NCBI GenBank assembly: GCA_902729315.2
Contig: LR746272.1
Location: 3,072,035 to 3,136,034 of the forward strand
DNA from: Spirodela intermedia
Lineage: Eukaryota; Streptophyta; Magnoliopsida; Alismatales; Araceae
DNA length: 64,000 nucleotides
Reading direction: 5' to 3'
Of the stretch, positions 37,944 to 49,627 are shown piece after piece (the first letter of the stretch is position 1; each line of letters opens with the position of its first letter). A program made the translations under genes and the position numbers. The notes beneath the pieces are model-generated. The model was not told where the DNA came from. It searched no databases and saw only the letters and a program-made list of their open reading frames with translations.

Positions 37944-38586
37944 GATGTTTGTATGTGTAATTTCTTTGATTCAACGTGTCACTTAATTTGACATTGGCCC
38001 TTCCATCTGCAACTATCCAAAGCGCTAAACTTCTTCTCACCAAGTTATGGAGTAATCCTTGGGACGTCTCAGACGCTCAGTAGTGGAGTGAACTCATAGA
38101 AAATGCCTACTATCATGGGGAAGAATAGTAGGCATTCGGCTAAGAATTTCACGGGGTACCATATTTGTCGTTCAAATTGTAAGGATTTATTGGTCAATAA
38201 TGACGGCACCCAATTGGCCCTCTTCAAGATGATCGTTGACAAGACATTGATTTCTCTAATAATTTTACTTTAAAAAGTATTGATAAAAAATTTAATAGTG
38301 GGTATCGATATTACTCAACCATTATCAATTATCACCCGTTCTCGTACCCCATTGAGCGGCAGGCGAAGATAATGGATTGAAAACATTGCTCTACTACTCT
38401 CATTATCTATTGGTTTTAGAAAGAGTGATATAATTCTATAGTAGTAATAGTAGTAGTAGTAGTAATAGTCATATTTTTCTCTTATCATAATTAGACATGT
38501 GAATATGAACATATGAGATCACTCTATACGCGTCCTAGTCTAGCTTTTATCTTGCATTGCCAAAGTTAGCATGAAATTATAAAAAC

Positions 38587-38640
38587 CCACCAATCATACA
38601 TGTATGAGCATCATACATAAATTAAACGTATGATTGGTGG
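38587..38640. repeat. Perfect 13-bp inverted repeat (hairpin)
   Basis: CCACCAATCATAC at 38587-38599 and its exact complement GTATGATTGGTGG at 38628-38640, with a 28-base spacer that itself contains CATACATGTATG. It could be a small MITE-like remnant or a transcript hairpin. Confidence 0.85.
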
Positions 38641-40350
38641 AGGGTTGGCGGATGCATGTTCGTCTAATTATTGGTTCGGTGTACCCCGGGTTTTCTTCGG
38701 CGTGCGCCGCCTGATTCGTCGCTGTTCATCGTCCATAGACTGAGAAGCCCGTGGACGGACGACCCTTGAGTAAACAATGGTGGAACGTTCAACTCTACGT
38801 CCGACACGCAGCCATCCTATCTCTGAACTACCTCCCTCTTATCCTCCCGCCCTCTAGCACCCATCAGAAATGAGTGAGTGAGTGAGTGAGAGAGAGAGAG
38901 AGAGATTCTGCTCCTACGTTGTCATTGACGAAGGGATAGGTGAGAATATTCGTAGTCTATTGTACAAGACAAACAGACGGGAGACCCTTGTTCTATGCGC
39001 AGAAATTAATATGAGATTCCTCTTACTTTTCTAACAGCTTGACCCAACCAGTGAATTGTTCTTCGAATAACACGTGTTTATTAATTTTGGCAAGGTAGAA
39101 ACCATAACTTTGTCCAAAGATTTAGGCAATGATATTCCTGAGATATGTGAATTTACTACTTAATTTCCCTTTGAGATAATTAGGCTTATTTGATTGATGG
39201 TAGGCTGCCACTTGATGATAGGGAATGTCAACTTGATTAATCATAGCTGGCCTCTTTGCTAGTTCATCTTCCTCATTGAGGTAGCTCGCCTTTAGTTGAC
39301 TTGCAAAGAAGACCCAACACCCCTCTCTTCATCAATGCCGACCCCCCCCAAGCTTAATCCTACTTCTCAACTCTATTAGCTCTATTATTGGAGTTATTGT
39401 AACTTTTTATTCATCCCATAAATGTTATAATTAGCTAGGGATTCCAATAATAAAAAATAACATAATTAGCATATTTAGTAAACTAACTTCTTACAAGTAT
39501 GAGGCAGCCTAATAAGTTTACTAAGGATAGGCACAAAGAACAAGGTCACCCCTAAGGTCAAAGTAAGGAGGGAGGGCTATGGCGTGCACCCCCAAGGTCA
39601 CCCTTAACCCAAATGAAAAAAATATTTAGTTATTTTGCTTTAGGGCAAAATAACTAGTCAGTAGTCATGCGATATAAACCAAATGACCAAATTGACGTTC
39701 TAATTTCACGATGATTTTTTTTTTTAAAATCCCTCCCCCTTATTATTTGCTAATTAGTATTATTTTAATGTATCAATATATTACTGAAAACGTTGATGAT
39801 TTGGCGGCATATATGGCATGAATACACAATCCAAACCATCTGGGTAGATCCAATGGTATGCCGTATTTTTAGCATGTACTTAGAGGACATCATTCAACTT
39901 ACTGAAGACTTTGTGGGTTCTCCAATGGTTTTGATCAATTAATGGCAGGTATTTAGGTGAATTTTGGGTAGATAAGTGTCTCCTTTTGGTCAACCCAGGT
40001 AGCAGCTGTCACCGACTCTCGCCCAAACGATTGACTTTTTAGAATTTTTTTCAGCATTATCTTAGATGGGCTTGTCTTTTATGGGTGTAAAAATGTATAT
40101 ATTGGGAAAGGAGGAACGACAATAATGGGGCACACACGCGCGCCCGGCTGCGGTCAATGCTCCAGAAGTCAACCCATACGTGGCTCCAGCAAGCTCTTGC
40201 ACCAGCTAAGATGCCTTTCCTGGCCAGATGTTGAATCCATAGACCTCAGTGCCCTAAGGATCTGTTGTGGGGTCGCGATGCTGGCTCTCTCACTCTCTTT
40301 CTCTCCTCTCCTCTCCTCCCCACCCAGTGTCACTTAAGAGTCCAGATATA

Positions 40351-40486
<136 letters not shown>

Positions 40487-40610
40487 AGAGTGTTGCTTCG
40501 AGATTACATCTTCTACAGAAGGCCTTGACGGCTGTAGTATTAGAGCCAGCAGCTGTTAAGCTTCCCATTTTCTCGAACATTCCATCTCTTTGAATAAGCC
40601 AGTTCAAATG

Positions 40611-40815
40611 GGAGAGAGAGAGAGAGCGGGAGAGAGAGGGGGGAGAGAGAGATTGGGGGAGAGAGAGAGAGGGAGGGAGAGAGAGAGAGGGAGAGAGAGA
40701 GAGAGAGAAAGGAGGGAGAGAGAGAGAGGGAGAGAGAGAGAGAGAGAGAAAGGAGGGAGAGAGAGACAGAGAGGGGGAGAGAGGGGGGGAAGAGAGAGAG
40801 GGAGAGAGAGAGAAG
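40611..40815. repeat. Interrupted GA/GGGA-rich block
   Basis: About 200 bases of GA repeats interrupted by GGGA, GGGG and AAAGGAGGG. Within it AGAGAGAAAGGAGGGAGAGA recurs at about 40702 and 40745. The purine strand is the plus strand. Simple-sequence DNA with no coding potential. Confidence 0.9.
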
Positions 40816-40907
40816 GGAATCTCCGACATGGTTTTGCAAGAAGGATACTTCCGGCATTAAAACTCCACAGGAATAATTTACTTCCTTCTCTCTGCGCGAA
40901 GCATTTA

Positions 40908-41231
40908 ACGTGGGGGCATTTCCCACGTGCGACAGACTTGTAGGTAAAATACGAGTCTCTACGATCTCGATTCTCAGCGAGGTACCCCCCCTCGGGAGAA
41001 GACCATCTCATCTACCTCAATTTGTTTACTCTCTCTCTCTCTCTCTCTCCTCTGTTTTCCATGCACTGTAGGTTCCGTCTCCCAACGGTGCGCTCGGAGA
41101 GCCCATTTTACCGTTGGCACCCATGTGATCGCACGTGTGAGGACTGCGGCATTATTTATTGTGGCGTAAGAAGAAGAGGGGGGGTGAAGCGAAGCCGCTG
41201 GGAATGAATGTGACTCTGCTTGCCACGTGTC
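40908..41231 (+). promoter_or_regulatory. ABRE/G-box-like cluster upstream of the unknown-function gene
   Basis: ACGTGGG (40908-40914) and CCCACGT (40922-40928) form an inverted pair. CACGTGT lies at 41132-41138 and CCACGTGTC at 41223-41231. ACGTG-core motifs are known binding sites of ABF/AREB and other bZIP or bHLH factors. They lie 0.8-1.1 kb upstream of the start codon at 42008. Function is inferred. Confidence 0.4.
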
Positions 41232-41610
41232 ATCCACTTTGGTGCGCCTCGGTGGGCGGTGCGATCACCGGCTCCGACCAATCCCCGACTGGCCCCGTGG
41301 GCTGCCTCTCGCCGCATCAGGGCCCTCCACCTTGGTGGCACACGGACGTGATCGCTGATGTGATGGCTGCCCCCCCCACTACCCTCGGCGGTGTGCGCAG
41401 ACTCTGATCCCTCGCGGTGTGCAGACCGACCCAATGCCTAAAGAGGAACGGTCGGAGGGAGAGAACGGCTCTCCGCCACGGTGGAAAAAGAGCAGTTCAT
41501 TTTAAAAAACAATAACCCAAAATATTTCGTGATCTTTGAAATAATCCGGTGAGCCCTCGGTTGGGACTATCAAATCCACGGCCCCGATTTGACGCCGTCT
41601 CGTCCATATC

Positions 41611-41618
41611 CTCTCTCT

Positions 41619-41661
<43 letters not shown>

Positions 41662-41676
41662 ACTCTCTCTCTCTTT
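41611..41676. repeat. (CT)n microsatellite in core promoter
   Basis: CT dinucleotides interrupted twice by AACT, ending about 75 bases before the TATA box at 41751. On the sense strand of the downstream gene it is pyrimidine-rich. Confidence 0.9.
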
Positions 41677-41750
41677 CGACGTTCCGCACGCTTCTCTCTC
41701 GTAAACAGCTTCTCTTTGGCGGGATTCGCGTTGCCTCCCTGACACCTCGC

Positions 41751-41759
41751 TATAAAAGG
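41751..41759 (+). promoter_or_regulatory. TATA box (CTATAAAAGG)
   Basis: A classical CTATAAAAGG placed about 255 bases before the start codon at 42008. It implies a start of transcription near 41780-41785 and a leader of about 225 bases. Confidence 0.7.
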
Positions 41760-42007
41760 CCACCGCTGGTCCTCACTTCCACTTCTGCCTTGCCCCTCCG
41801 GGTCCGACCTCGGAGCTCCCCACATCTTCTGCTCCGCCACCGCTTCTCCGCCACTCCTCGCATTACCGGCGTCGCAGAGGGAAGCAAGGCCGCTGCTGCC
41901 AGGGCTCCAGGAAGGAGGGAGGACACAGCCGACTGACACTGCGCTCTCAGGTTTCGGTCCTCTCCGCTGCTGCTGCTGCGGTGGCGGTGGCGGCGGCGGC
42001 GGCGGCC

Positions 42008-43378
42008 ATGGTCGACGTCGACCACCGCATGGCGGGGCTGACGCCGGCGCACGCGGCCGGCCTACGCCGGCTCTCCACCCGCGCCGCCTCTCTCGCCTCC
42101 GGCGGTCCCGCCTCTCCGGCCTGCGTCAGCCGCGGCGGCGCTCCGGCTACGACAGCGCCGCCCCCGTTCTCCCACCGCAACGGCCTCCTCTCCTTCTCAC
42201 CCGTCGCCAAGGCCGTCCTGGATCATCTGAAGAACTCCGGCGTGGAAGTGCTCCCCGGCCTCTCCGACGCGGAGTTCGCCCGCACCGAGGCGGAGTTCGG
42301 CTTCCTCTTCCCTCCTGATCTGCGCGCCGTCCTCTCCCTCGGCCTCCCGGTCGGCCCTGGATTTCCAGACTGGCGCTCTCCTCCACCGCAAGGTACGCAT
42401 CAGCATCATCAGCAGAGCCGGCTCCGCCTCCGCGCCTCCCTCGACCTCCCCATCGCTGCCATCTCCATTCAGATCGCGCGCCACAGCTTCTGGCCCAAAT
42501 CGTGGGGCATCCGGCCTCCTGAACCAGAGAGGGCGCTCCGCCGCGCCAGAGCTGCCCTCCAGCGAGCGCCGCTCCTCATCCCGCTCTTCGATCGGTGCTA
42601 CATCCCCTGCAACCCCTGCCTCGCCGGGAACCCGGTGTTCTTCGTCGACGAGTCCCGCATCCTCTGCTGCGGCCTCGACCTCGCCGACTTCTTCGAGCGA
42701 GAGGCGCTCTTCCGATCTCCTTTGCCCTCAGCAGATCTCGTCCTCCGCCGGCAGAGATCCGCCGGCTCGGCGCAGAAGCAGCCGTCGCCTCTCCCCTCCC
42801 CGCGGAGGAGCATGGACTCCGTCTCCGGCCGGACCCCCCGCTGGATCGAGTTCTGGAGCGACGCCGCCTGCGACCGCCGCCGGCGCATCTCCTCCTCATC
42901 ATCGTCCTCGTCCTCCTCCTCCTGCTCCTCGTCCTCGGAGCTCCCGCCCCACCCGCAGGCATTCCTGGAGATCCGCCCTCCGAAGCTGCCAAAGTGGGTG
43001 GCCGGCTTCCTCGACCGCATCGGAGAAGTCCTGCGCGACGGCGGGTGGGGTCCCTTGGACGTCGAGGAGATGGTGCACGTACCGTCGGCGGCAGCTTCAC
43101 GGTGGCCGGACGACGGCGGCGACGATAGCAGCTTCGCGATGGCCGCATCGTCGGCCCTAGTGGACTCCCAGGCGGTGTTCGACTCGCTGCTACTGAAGGC
43201 GGATCGGTGCAGCGACTCGCTGAGGCGAGCCGGGTGGAGCTCCGAGGAGGTCACCGACGCCCTCGGCTTTGACTTCCGCCGCCGCTCGAGGAAGGAGGGC
43301 CCCCGCCCCCCCCTCAACCTATCGCCGGAGATCGCCCAGAAGTTCTCCACCCTCGCCCAGGTGGTGACTCGGTTGTGA
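42008..43378 (+). CDS. Plant-conserved protein, SMI1/KNR4-like (AT3G50340/AT5G67020 family)
   Basis: Intronless, very GC-rich gene for a 456-residue protein. The start is the ATG at 42008 ([11 protein letters not shown]), which matches the conserved N-terminus of the plant family; the frame open upstream has only GTG codons. Residues 71-123 ([18 protein letters not shown], then [20 protein letters not shown] and DWR) look like an SMI1/KNR4-type segment. Residues 160-232 hold [40 protein letters not shown] and a DFFERE motif, the best conserved part of the family as I recall it. A poly-Ser run lies near 295-310, and a second conserved block ([20 protein letters not shown]) follows. No signal peptide or membrane segment was seen. 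Function is unknown. SMI1/KNR4 proteins act as scaffolds in fungi, but transferring that role is not justified. Confidence 0.88.
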   Translation: MVDVDHRMAGLTPAHAAGLRRLSTRAASLASGGPASPACVSRGGAPATTAPPPFSHRNGLLSFSPVAKAVLDHLKNSGVEVLPGLSDAEFARTEAEFGFLFPPDLRAVLSLGLPVGPGFPDWRSPPPQGTHQHHQQSRLRLRASLDLPIAAISIQIARHSFWPKSWGIRPPEPERALRRARAALQRAPLLIPLFDRCYIPCNPCLAGNPVFFVDESRILCCGLDLADFFEREALFRSPLPSADLVLRRQRSAGSAQKQPSPLPSPRRSMDSVSGRTPRWIEFWSDAACDRRRRISSSSSSSSSSSCSSSSELPPHPQAFLEIRPPKLPKWVAGFLDRIGEVLRDGGWGPLDVEEMVHVPSAAASRWPDDGGDDSSFAMAASSALVDSQAVFDSLLLKADRCSDSLRRAGWSSEEVTDALGFDFRRRSRKEGPRPPLNLSPEIAQKFSTLAQVVTRL

Positions 43379-45230
43379 CCCGCCGCCGCCGCCGCCGCCG
43401 GGTCGACTCGCCCCGCTCCACCGACCAGATTCTAATTTCTTCTTCCCCGTCCCGCTCAGTGGATTGATTGCACATAATACTGCTGATGTTGATGTGTGCT
43501 GCTGTGTCTAGAGAGAGAAAGAGAGAGAGAGAGAGAGGTTCTCTCGAGTCTGCAATGGCGGATGGGAGGAATCCATCGCAGAACCATACGCATACAGCTG
43601 TGATCGCCATGTATCTAGCCTAACTCCCAATAAACAAAAGGAAGCTTTGCTTGCTTGTTCATACGCGCCATTGAATCTCTGGCACCACCTTCTCCGGCTT
43701 TGGTCGTCGAGCAGAAGAAGAAGAGGAAGAGGGTCGGTCCCTCCTTTCCTTCCCCGAAGGGTCACTGGCCGTCGGCCATCCTCGCTGGCTCTCGGAGAGG
43801 GGACCGGGCCCGTCGTGGCGGAGCAGCCCGCCCGCCGCAGATAAGGATGGCCAATAAAATTACACCGGCGGGGCCGTTAGGAGTCGGCGTTCCCTCGTCG
43901 TGTAGGAAGCCGCGACCAAACCAAAGGGTACCCTCTCTCTCTCTCTCTCTTAGATTCTCTCTCTCTCTCTTTTCGTGAAGAAGGCTTCCCGTGCCGGAGG
44001 GGGGGGCCGCCGCGACACACGCGCGGGCGTCCCCTGATCTCGAGGAAAGCAAATAGGAACTGATGCAGATGGCGGTGTAGAGAGAGAGAGAGAGAGGGGG
44101 GGGGACGCCCTGCCTCATCGGCACTCGCTTTCGTTGCTTCTTTAACTTTCTCGGTTCGTGGAGAGGGGGCGGCGTCCTGCTGGCTTTGGATCTTCATCTC
44201 CTGGGGATTGCGGAAGGTAGAGAGAGAGAGGTGAGGGACCGACTCACTTTATTTATCGTAAGCTTCGAATTTTGAACGAGGGCTCGCCGGGTCCCCAACC
44301 GACCGGTCGATCGCCAGCGAGAGGGAGTGAACACTCTCACTCACGTCCTCACTGATTATCCGACGGTTGCCACGGCCCGCCGGCAGCCCGACCAAAAGTT
44401 CCTTGTCTAGCCCCCGACAAATCAATAAACCACAGCGGTGCGTATATGAACCTCCGCCGCGGTCCCCCCCCCCCTCCCCCCGCTCCGCCGTCGACCATCC
44501 GGGCTGTCGGATTTTATCAGATACGGAAATTAGAGAGAGAGAGAGAGAGAGAGAGTTAGGAAACCACATCTGGTCAACCCTCGTTCAGTGTGAAGACGAA
44601 GATCTCGACCAATCCATTAAGAAACCACGCATAGGGTTTTGAGGTATTTCGCGTAGGAAGTCACCCGGCTGCTCTTATACCGTTGACTTTTGTCCGAAGA
44701 CAATCTGCCCTTCTCCCGCATTAAAAAAAACTGATTTGTCGAGGATCGAGGCAAGATCGGTACAAGTCAATTTATGCGTGGAAAATATACACCGCATGAG
44801 ATGACCTCGAGTCATTTAAAAGAAATTATCATTAAAAAATAATTAATTTTACAATTATTTACTGTAAAAAATATAAATGACGATCCTCTCTCTCTCTCTC
44901 TCTCTTCAGTCGGATGTAAATGATTTTTGTTATTATTATTTGCAGGTTCTAATGAAGTATGGAGAGTTCTCGCACACTTGATGGGCTCGGTGTTGGGGTA
45001 AGTGGGCCCTGTACGGCTGGCCCACCACGGCTCCCGCATACGAACGGAGGAGATAGAGCGGTGGCCCATCCTACGGCACCGTGCCCCCCACCGCCATCCG
45101 GTCAACGTCCCACGGGGGGGATGCCGCTGACTCGGTCCTTTTCGGTCCCGACCGAGGAGAGAGAAACCACCAAGCCCCGCTCCCTTCTCCGGGCACAGCG
45201 TCCACGTCATTTCTGGCGTCTCTCTCCATC
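43379..45230. other. 3' flank and GC-rich intergenic DNA
   Basis: 3' UTR of the 42-kb gene begins with a (CCG)n run (43380-43400) and probably extends to about 43.64 kb (CCAATAAACAAA). Further on are GA/CT tracts at about 43508-43538, 43930-43970, 44080-44105, 44532-44555 and 44886-44906. Open frames are Ser/Arg/Leu-rich artefacts of these tracts. No gene recognised. Confidence 0.5.
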
Positions 45231-45459
45231 TCTCTCTCTCTACGGAGGCGCGTGCATGTCTAATCTCGGAGCAACCTGCCGACCGTTTTGGGTCTCTCTC
45301 GCTCAACACCGGCCCCCCACCTGCTGGATGCCTAATCTCAAGTAGTCTGCTGGCCATTCTCTTCCTCTCTCTCTCCTTCGATCTCTCTCTCTCTCTCTCT
45401 CTCTCTCTACGCCCGCCGCCCCCAAGCGTGCACGTCCAATCCGAACAGGCCACGGACTG

Positions 45460-45494
<35 letters not shown>

Positions 45495-45600
45495 ACGGTA
45501 GGTCTTCACCAGCCTGCATGTCTAATCACGAAGCAAGCGGTCCGTCTCTCCAGCGCCCTCTCTCTCTTTCTTCAAAGGAGGGAGGTCGAGAACCATGTGA
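45231..45600. repeat. Four diverged units with CT-tract tails
   Basis: Units share GCATGTCTAATC-type heads (GTGCATGTCTAATCTCGG at 45251, GGATGCCTAATCTCAA at 45324, GTGCACGTCCAATCCGAA at 45428, GCATGTCTAATCACGAAG at 45515), then a CTGCTGGCC/GCGGTCCG-like middle, then CT runs. Spacing is about 75-105 bases. Open frames here are artefacts. Confidence 0.7.
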
Positions 45601-46538
45601 CCTCCTCCAGCTAGAAGGGCCAACCCACCGAGGGCACGGCCGCCGTGGACTCCCCGTGTCGCCGCTGTTCACGTGTCACCGCGGCTGGTAATACGGCGGC
45701 TCCGTCACATAAAGCCTCCCCCGACCATCACGGGCTATCTGAGAGCTCCAGCTCTTGAGAGAGAGAGAGAGAGAAGAGTGATTTATAATTGATTTATTGA
45801 TCGTCTCGAACTTTGTGAGTAATAAGTTTTCGGATGCGCTGTTGATAATTCATGAGGGGCTGGTCTGGTCCTGGACTGGTGCTCCGGGCTTCTTCTGTGC
45901 CCGGGAGTGGGCCTGGGCCTTAAGACAATGGTCTGAAAAACCAGCCGGGCTGAGTTTGTAGCCTACGAACGGGCCTCCCCGGCGCAGCGAGGTGCTCCCC
46001 GGCCGCCGATGGACGTGAGAAGGATGGCGACGAGGTGGCCGCAGCAGCAACGCCCGGCGTCCCCGTCCCCCGGCTCGTCTCCCGTCCCGTAGTTTGCTCA
46101 AAAAGGCGCCGGATGCGCCCTGCTGTTCAACCTGAACATCGATAATGGTTTAGATTGTGTGGCGTTGTTACCTGAAATCATAATCTTTTGAGATTATTTT
46201 TTGTTTCAAATGAACCCAAAGAAAAAAGGCTACATTGGTTCTGCTCTAAATGGTCTCTGGATCCATAGCATTTGATGTCATGGATACCATGAAAATGGCT
46301 CAAAAGGAAACGCAGAAAACAGAGACATGAACGCAATCTTTGGTTGACTTATAATCTGATTTGCACGAAATAAACAGAAAATTCTGAAAAATTAGCCAAA
46401 ATACCTCCTTTAGAAGCGCAGCAGCAACCCAGTGATTCGAGGTTCATGGTCAAGCATCCAGGACCCTCTATTTCTCCTCGGGTCAACGGTCCAGTCAAAG
46501 CACAGACTGCGTCAACCATTGTGGCACACAGGATACCA
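45601..46538. other. Intergenic DNA and 3' flank of the PPR gene
   Basis: GC-rich to about 46.1 kb, then AT-richer sequence that is probably the 3' UTR of the minus-strand PPR gene. The two genes on either side are convergent. No gene recognised. Confidence 0.5.
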
Positions 46539-48860
46539 TCACCAATAGTCCCCGCAAGAGCAGAGCCCATCCTTGAAATGATGAAAACGGTTCGAATCTC
46601 TCACAATAATTTCCCTCTCTGTGAGCCTGGAGATGAACTTCGTGGCGCTGTGGCAGTCGCCACAAACCCGCAAGTTCTTGAAGATCGAGATCGGGGTCCC
46701 AGGAGGCAAGTTGATGATACCAAACGCGATTGCCAATCTCTCGCTGTGACTCTGCAAGATGTGTTCTTTCTCGTCTTCCTCCACGTCCTGCAGGACGAAG
46801 CTGTGATCGGGCACATAGCCAAGGGCCTTCATTCTTTCCAGCAAAGCCCTCAGCTCCTTGTAGATCTCCTCAGACCGCGGGTGAGAGAAGCTCCCCGTGA
46901 AGAACACATGAACCTCAGTGCCCACCTCCATGGATGTCCACCCAGGAGTCTTCTTCAACCCCCTGTTCTTCACAAGGGACCTAACCTCGTCCACCCCCTG
47001 CCATTTTCTCACTTTCGCGTACATGTTTGACAGTAAAACATAGTAACCGACGTTTTCTGGGTCAATCTCAGATAATCTTTCGAAGGCTAATGCGCCGAGC
47101 TCCACATTCCCATAGATCCTGCAGGCACCGAGAAGAGCACCCCACACAGAAGCATCCGGCTTCATCGGCATGCTCCTTATGCAATCATGGGCAGCGTCCA
47201 AATCCCCGGCACGACTAAGCAAATCTACCAAGCAGGCGTAGTGCTTCCTGGTGGGCTCAATCCCATACTTGCTATGCATGCTTTGGAAGAAGCTTTGGCC
47301 CTGGTCGACTAACCCAGCGTGACTACAGGCCGCCAGCAAGGAGATGAAGGTCACCTTGTCTGGCTTGACCCCCTCCTCTTCCATTTCTCGAAAGAGCTTG
47401 GCCGCCTGTTCGCCATGCCCATGGATTCCATGACCAGCTATGATGGCATTCCAGGGAATCGAGCTCCTTCTGGGCGCTTCGCGAAATAGAAGCACAGCAT
47501 CTCCCAGCCTCCCACACTTTGCATACATATCAATGAGACAGGTGGAGACGAAGACATCTGATTTCAATCCAATGTGGATGGAGAGGCCATGGATCCGCAT
47601 GCCCTGTTGCAGAGATCCCACGTGGGCATAAGCAGGTAAGACGGCTACTAGTGTCCCTTGGCTTGGGGTTATCACCTCCTGCTCTTGCAGCGCGTGGAAG
47701 GCGTCAATAGCCTCCCTCGCTGACCCATTCTGAGCATAACCGGTGATCAAAGTGTTCCAAGAAATCACATCTCTGGTGTGCAAGCCGTCGAACACTCTAC
47801 GGGCAGAGGCCATGTCATTCAACTTCGCATACATATCAACAACAGCATTGCCCACAAGAATGCGCGCAGAATCCAAGCCCCTTCTCAAGAGAAAGGCGTG
47901 CACCGACCGACCGTTCTGGGCATCACCAATCTGGGAGGCCGCAGAAGCTATGCTCACCAGAGTGAGCGCATCGGGCTCGATGCCACTCACCTTCATCCTG
48001 TGATAGAACTCGAAAGCAGTGTTTGAGTCTCCACCCTGCTCGTAGGTAGATATCATGGAATTCCACGAAACCAGGTCTCTCTCAGGCATTGCGTCAAATA
48101 TCTGACGCGCATCGCCGAGGCAACCAGACTTGGAGTACATGTTGACCAACGCGTTGGAGACGAAAACATCGCCGTCCAGCCCACGCTTGACGACGTGGGA
48201 GTGTATGGAGAGGCCCACCGGCAGATTTCCCAGCGGAGGGCAGACGGGGAGAACGCTGGTGATGGTAACTGGGTCAACGCCCACACCCCGCTTCACCATT
48301 TCCTCGAACACAGACAGAGCCTCAGCCGCATTGCCGTTCTGGCAAAACCCAGAAATCATGGCGTTCCAAGATGCAAGGTCTCTCACAGGCATATCGTCAA
48401 ACACCTTACGGGCGTCAGCCATTAGACAGGACCTCGAGTAGGCGTGTACCAGCGAGGCGGAGACGAAGAGGTCCCACTGGAAGCCCAGCTTGAGGATCCA
48501 CGCGTGCAGTCTTCTTGCGTCCGCCGGCTGCTCGCAAGCTTTCAATGCCGCGGGGAAGGTGAAGGCATCGGGGCGCACGGAGGTCTCGGTCACGAGCCGG
48601 TGGAAGCAGCCCACTGCTTCGGAGTGGCGGCCGCTGCGAGTGTGGCCGGAGATTAGGGAGTTCCATGTGAAGATGTTCTTCCCGGTGATCTGATCGAAGG
48701 ACAGAAGGGACGAGCGGCGATCGCCGAGAAGGGAGTAGATGGTGACGAGCTTCGTGTAGAGGAAGACGTCGCCGGAGCGGCCGGAGACCAGCAGGAGCGC
48801 GTGGAGGCGCTTGAGGGCGCGAGCGCAGGTGCAGGTCCGGAGGAGCGCGTTGAAATCCAT
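46539..48860 (-). CDS. EMB2758: PPR-DYW protein, EMB2758 (At4g33990) orthologue
   Basis: Intronless 773-residue organelle RNA-editing factor of the PLS-DYW class. From about residue 50 there are successive PPR P, L and S motifs (for example FTWNSLISGHTRSGRHSEA, LASWNAMISGFCQNGNAAEA, VISWNTLITGYAQNGSAREA, SIPWNAIIAGHGIHGHGEQA). E and E+ regions follow (VWGALLGACRIYGNVELG, GLKKTPGWTSME). The C-terminal DYW deaminase has HSERLAIAFG with the zinc-binding and catalytic HxE, CGDCH (CxxC), HHF and the terminal CSCGDYW. The order and the C-terminal half match Arabidopsis At4g33990 as I remember it; loss of that gene is embryo-lethal. Editing sites are not predictable here. The chosen ATG leaves no obvious transit peptide, although the frame stays open upstream without another ATG, so the N-terminus may be incomplete or targeting may be unusual. 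Confidence 0.93.
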   Translation of the reverse strand: MDFNALLRTCTCARALKRLHALLLVSGRSGDVFLYTKLVTIYSLLGDRRSSLLSFDQITGKNIFTWNSLISGHTRSGRHSEAVGCFHRLVTETSVRPDAFTFPAALKACEQPADARRLHAWILKLGFQWDLFVSASLVHAYSRSCLMADARKVFDDMPVRDLASWNAMISGFCQNGNAAEALSVFEEMVKRGVGVDPVTITSVLPVCPPLGNLPVGLSIHSHVVKRGLDGDVFVSNALVNMYSKSGCLGDARQIFDAMPERDLVSWNSMISTYEQGGDSNTAFEFYHRMKVSGIEPDALTLVSIASAASQIGDAQNGRSVHAFLLRRGLDSARILVGNAVVDMYAKLNDMASARRVFDGLHTRDVISWNTLITGYAQNGSAREAIDAFHALQEQEVITPSQGTLVAVLPAYAHVGSLQQGMRIHGLSIHIGLKSDVFVSTCLIDMYAKCGRLGDAVLLFREAPRRSSIPWNAIIAGHGIHGHGEQAAKLFREMEEEGVKPDKVTFISLLAACSHAGLVDQGQSFFQSMHSKYGIEPTRKHYACLVDLLSRAGDLDAAHDCIRSMPMKPDASVWGALLGACRIYGNVELGALAFERLSEIDPENVGYYVLLSNMYAKVRKWQGVDEVRSLVKNRGLKKTPGWTSMEVGTEVHVFFTGSFSHPRSEEIYKELRALLERMKALGYVPDHSFVLQDVEEDEKEHILQSHSERLAIAFGIINLPPGTPISIFKNLRVCGDCHSATKFISRLTEREIIVRDSNRFHHFKDGLCSCGDYW

Positions 48861-49627
48861 GCGCTCTACAGGAGAAAGGAGAGGAGCGGCGGCGATGGCG
48901 GCGGGGGGAGGAGGAGACGGGGGGGAGCCTGCTCGGCTCTCCCGCCGCCGGGAAGGGACTTCGAAGATGCCCCGGCGGCGACCATTCCATCCTCATCTTC
49001 GGCACCAAAAACCGGAAACCATCTCGAGAGGCTTCGAACGTGGAAGCTCAGCGTCATGCTTCTCCTCCACAGTTCTCTCTCTCTTTCTCTCTCTCGTGTC
49101 CATGAATAAGCTCATTAGCATCGGGGACAGGAGAGGATCAAAACATGAGAATGAACAAGAAATTTCAAACTTTTCTGACAGAAACATTCTGATTTTATCA
49201 GCTGTAATTGCATCGACCCAGTTTCTATCTGATCATAAAATTCCTAAAAAAGATGGCGAAGATTCTTCCCCCATTAAGCCCAAAACAGGTTTTTTTCAAG
49301 CCGCAATGGCACTCCCTTCAAATGTCAACATCAGAGAACAGCCCCGGAGGGCGAAACTCCTCCACGGTGGATCCAAGAACAGAACTTCTGAGTTGACTCT
49401 TATCCACCGGAGACTTCAGCATTGAGCCTGACCGCATGCTTATATGGGTTTTGACCCGCTCCGCTCTGGCGTGAGGGTGGCTACTGCGCCGCCATCTTAC
49501 ACTGAACAACACGCGAACAGACGTGAGAAGATGGGAGCTTAGTCTGAGGACCAGAAACTACCTTCCCTTCTCTAATTTACATCAAGTATATACACCTAGC
49601 CCTCGAAGTGGGCGGGCGCTCGCCGGT
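48861..49627. other. Spacer between PPR 5' end and ABF 3' end
   Basis: Holds the PPR promoter and leader (GC-rich 48.86-49.05 kb with a short CT tract at about 49070-49095) and probably the ABF 3' UTR. Both genes point left. Open frames on either strand lack domains. Confidence 0.5.

Noticed and set aside
42576-43350. Three long frames antisense or out of frame inside the 42-kb gene (up to 250 codons).
   Set aside because: They are GC-rich shadows; only the plus-strand frame starting MVDVDHRM matches a conserved protein family.
48415-49008. 197-codon minus-strand frame overlapping the PPR start.
   Set aside because: It is the PPR reading region in another frame, Arg/Pro/Ser-rich, with no domain.
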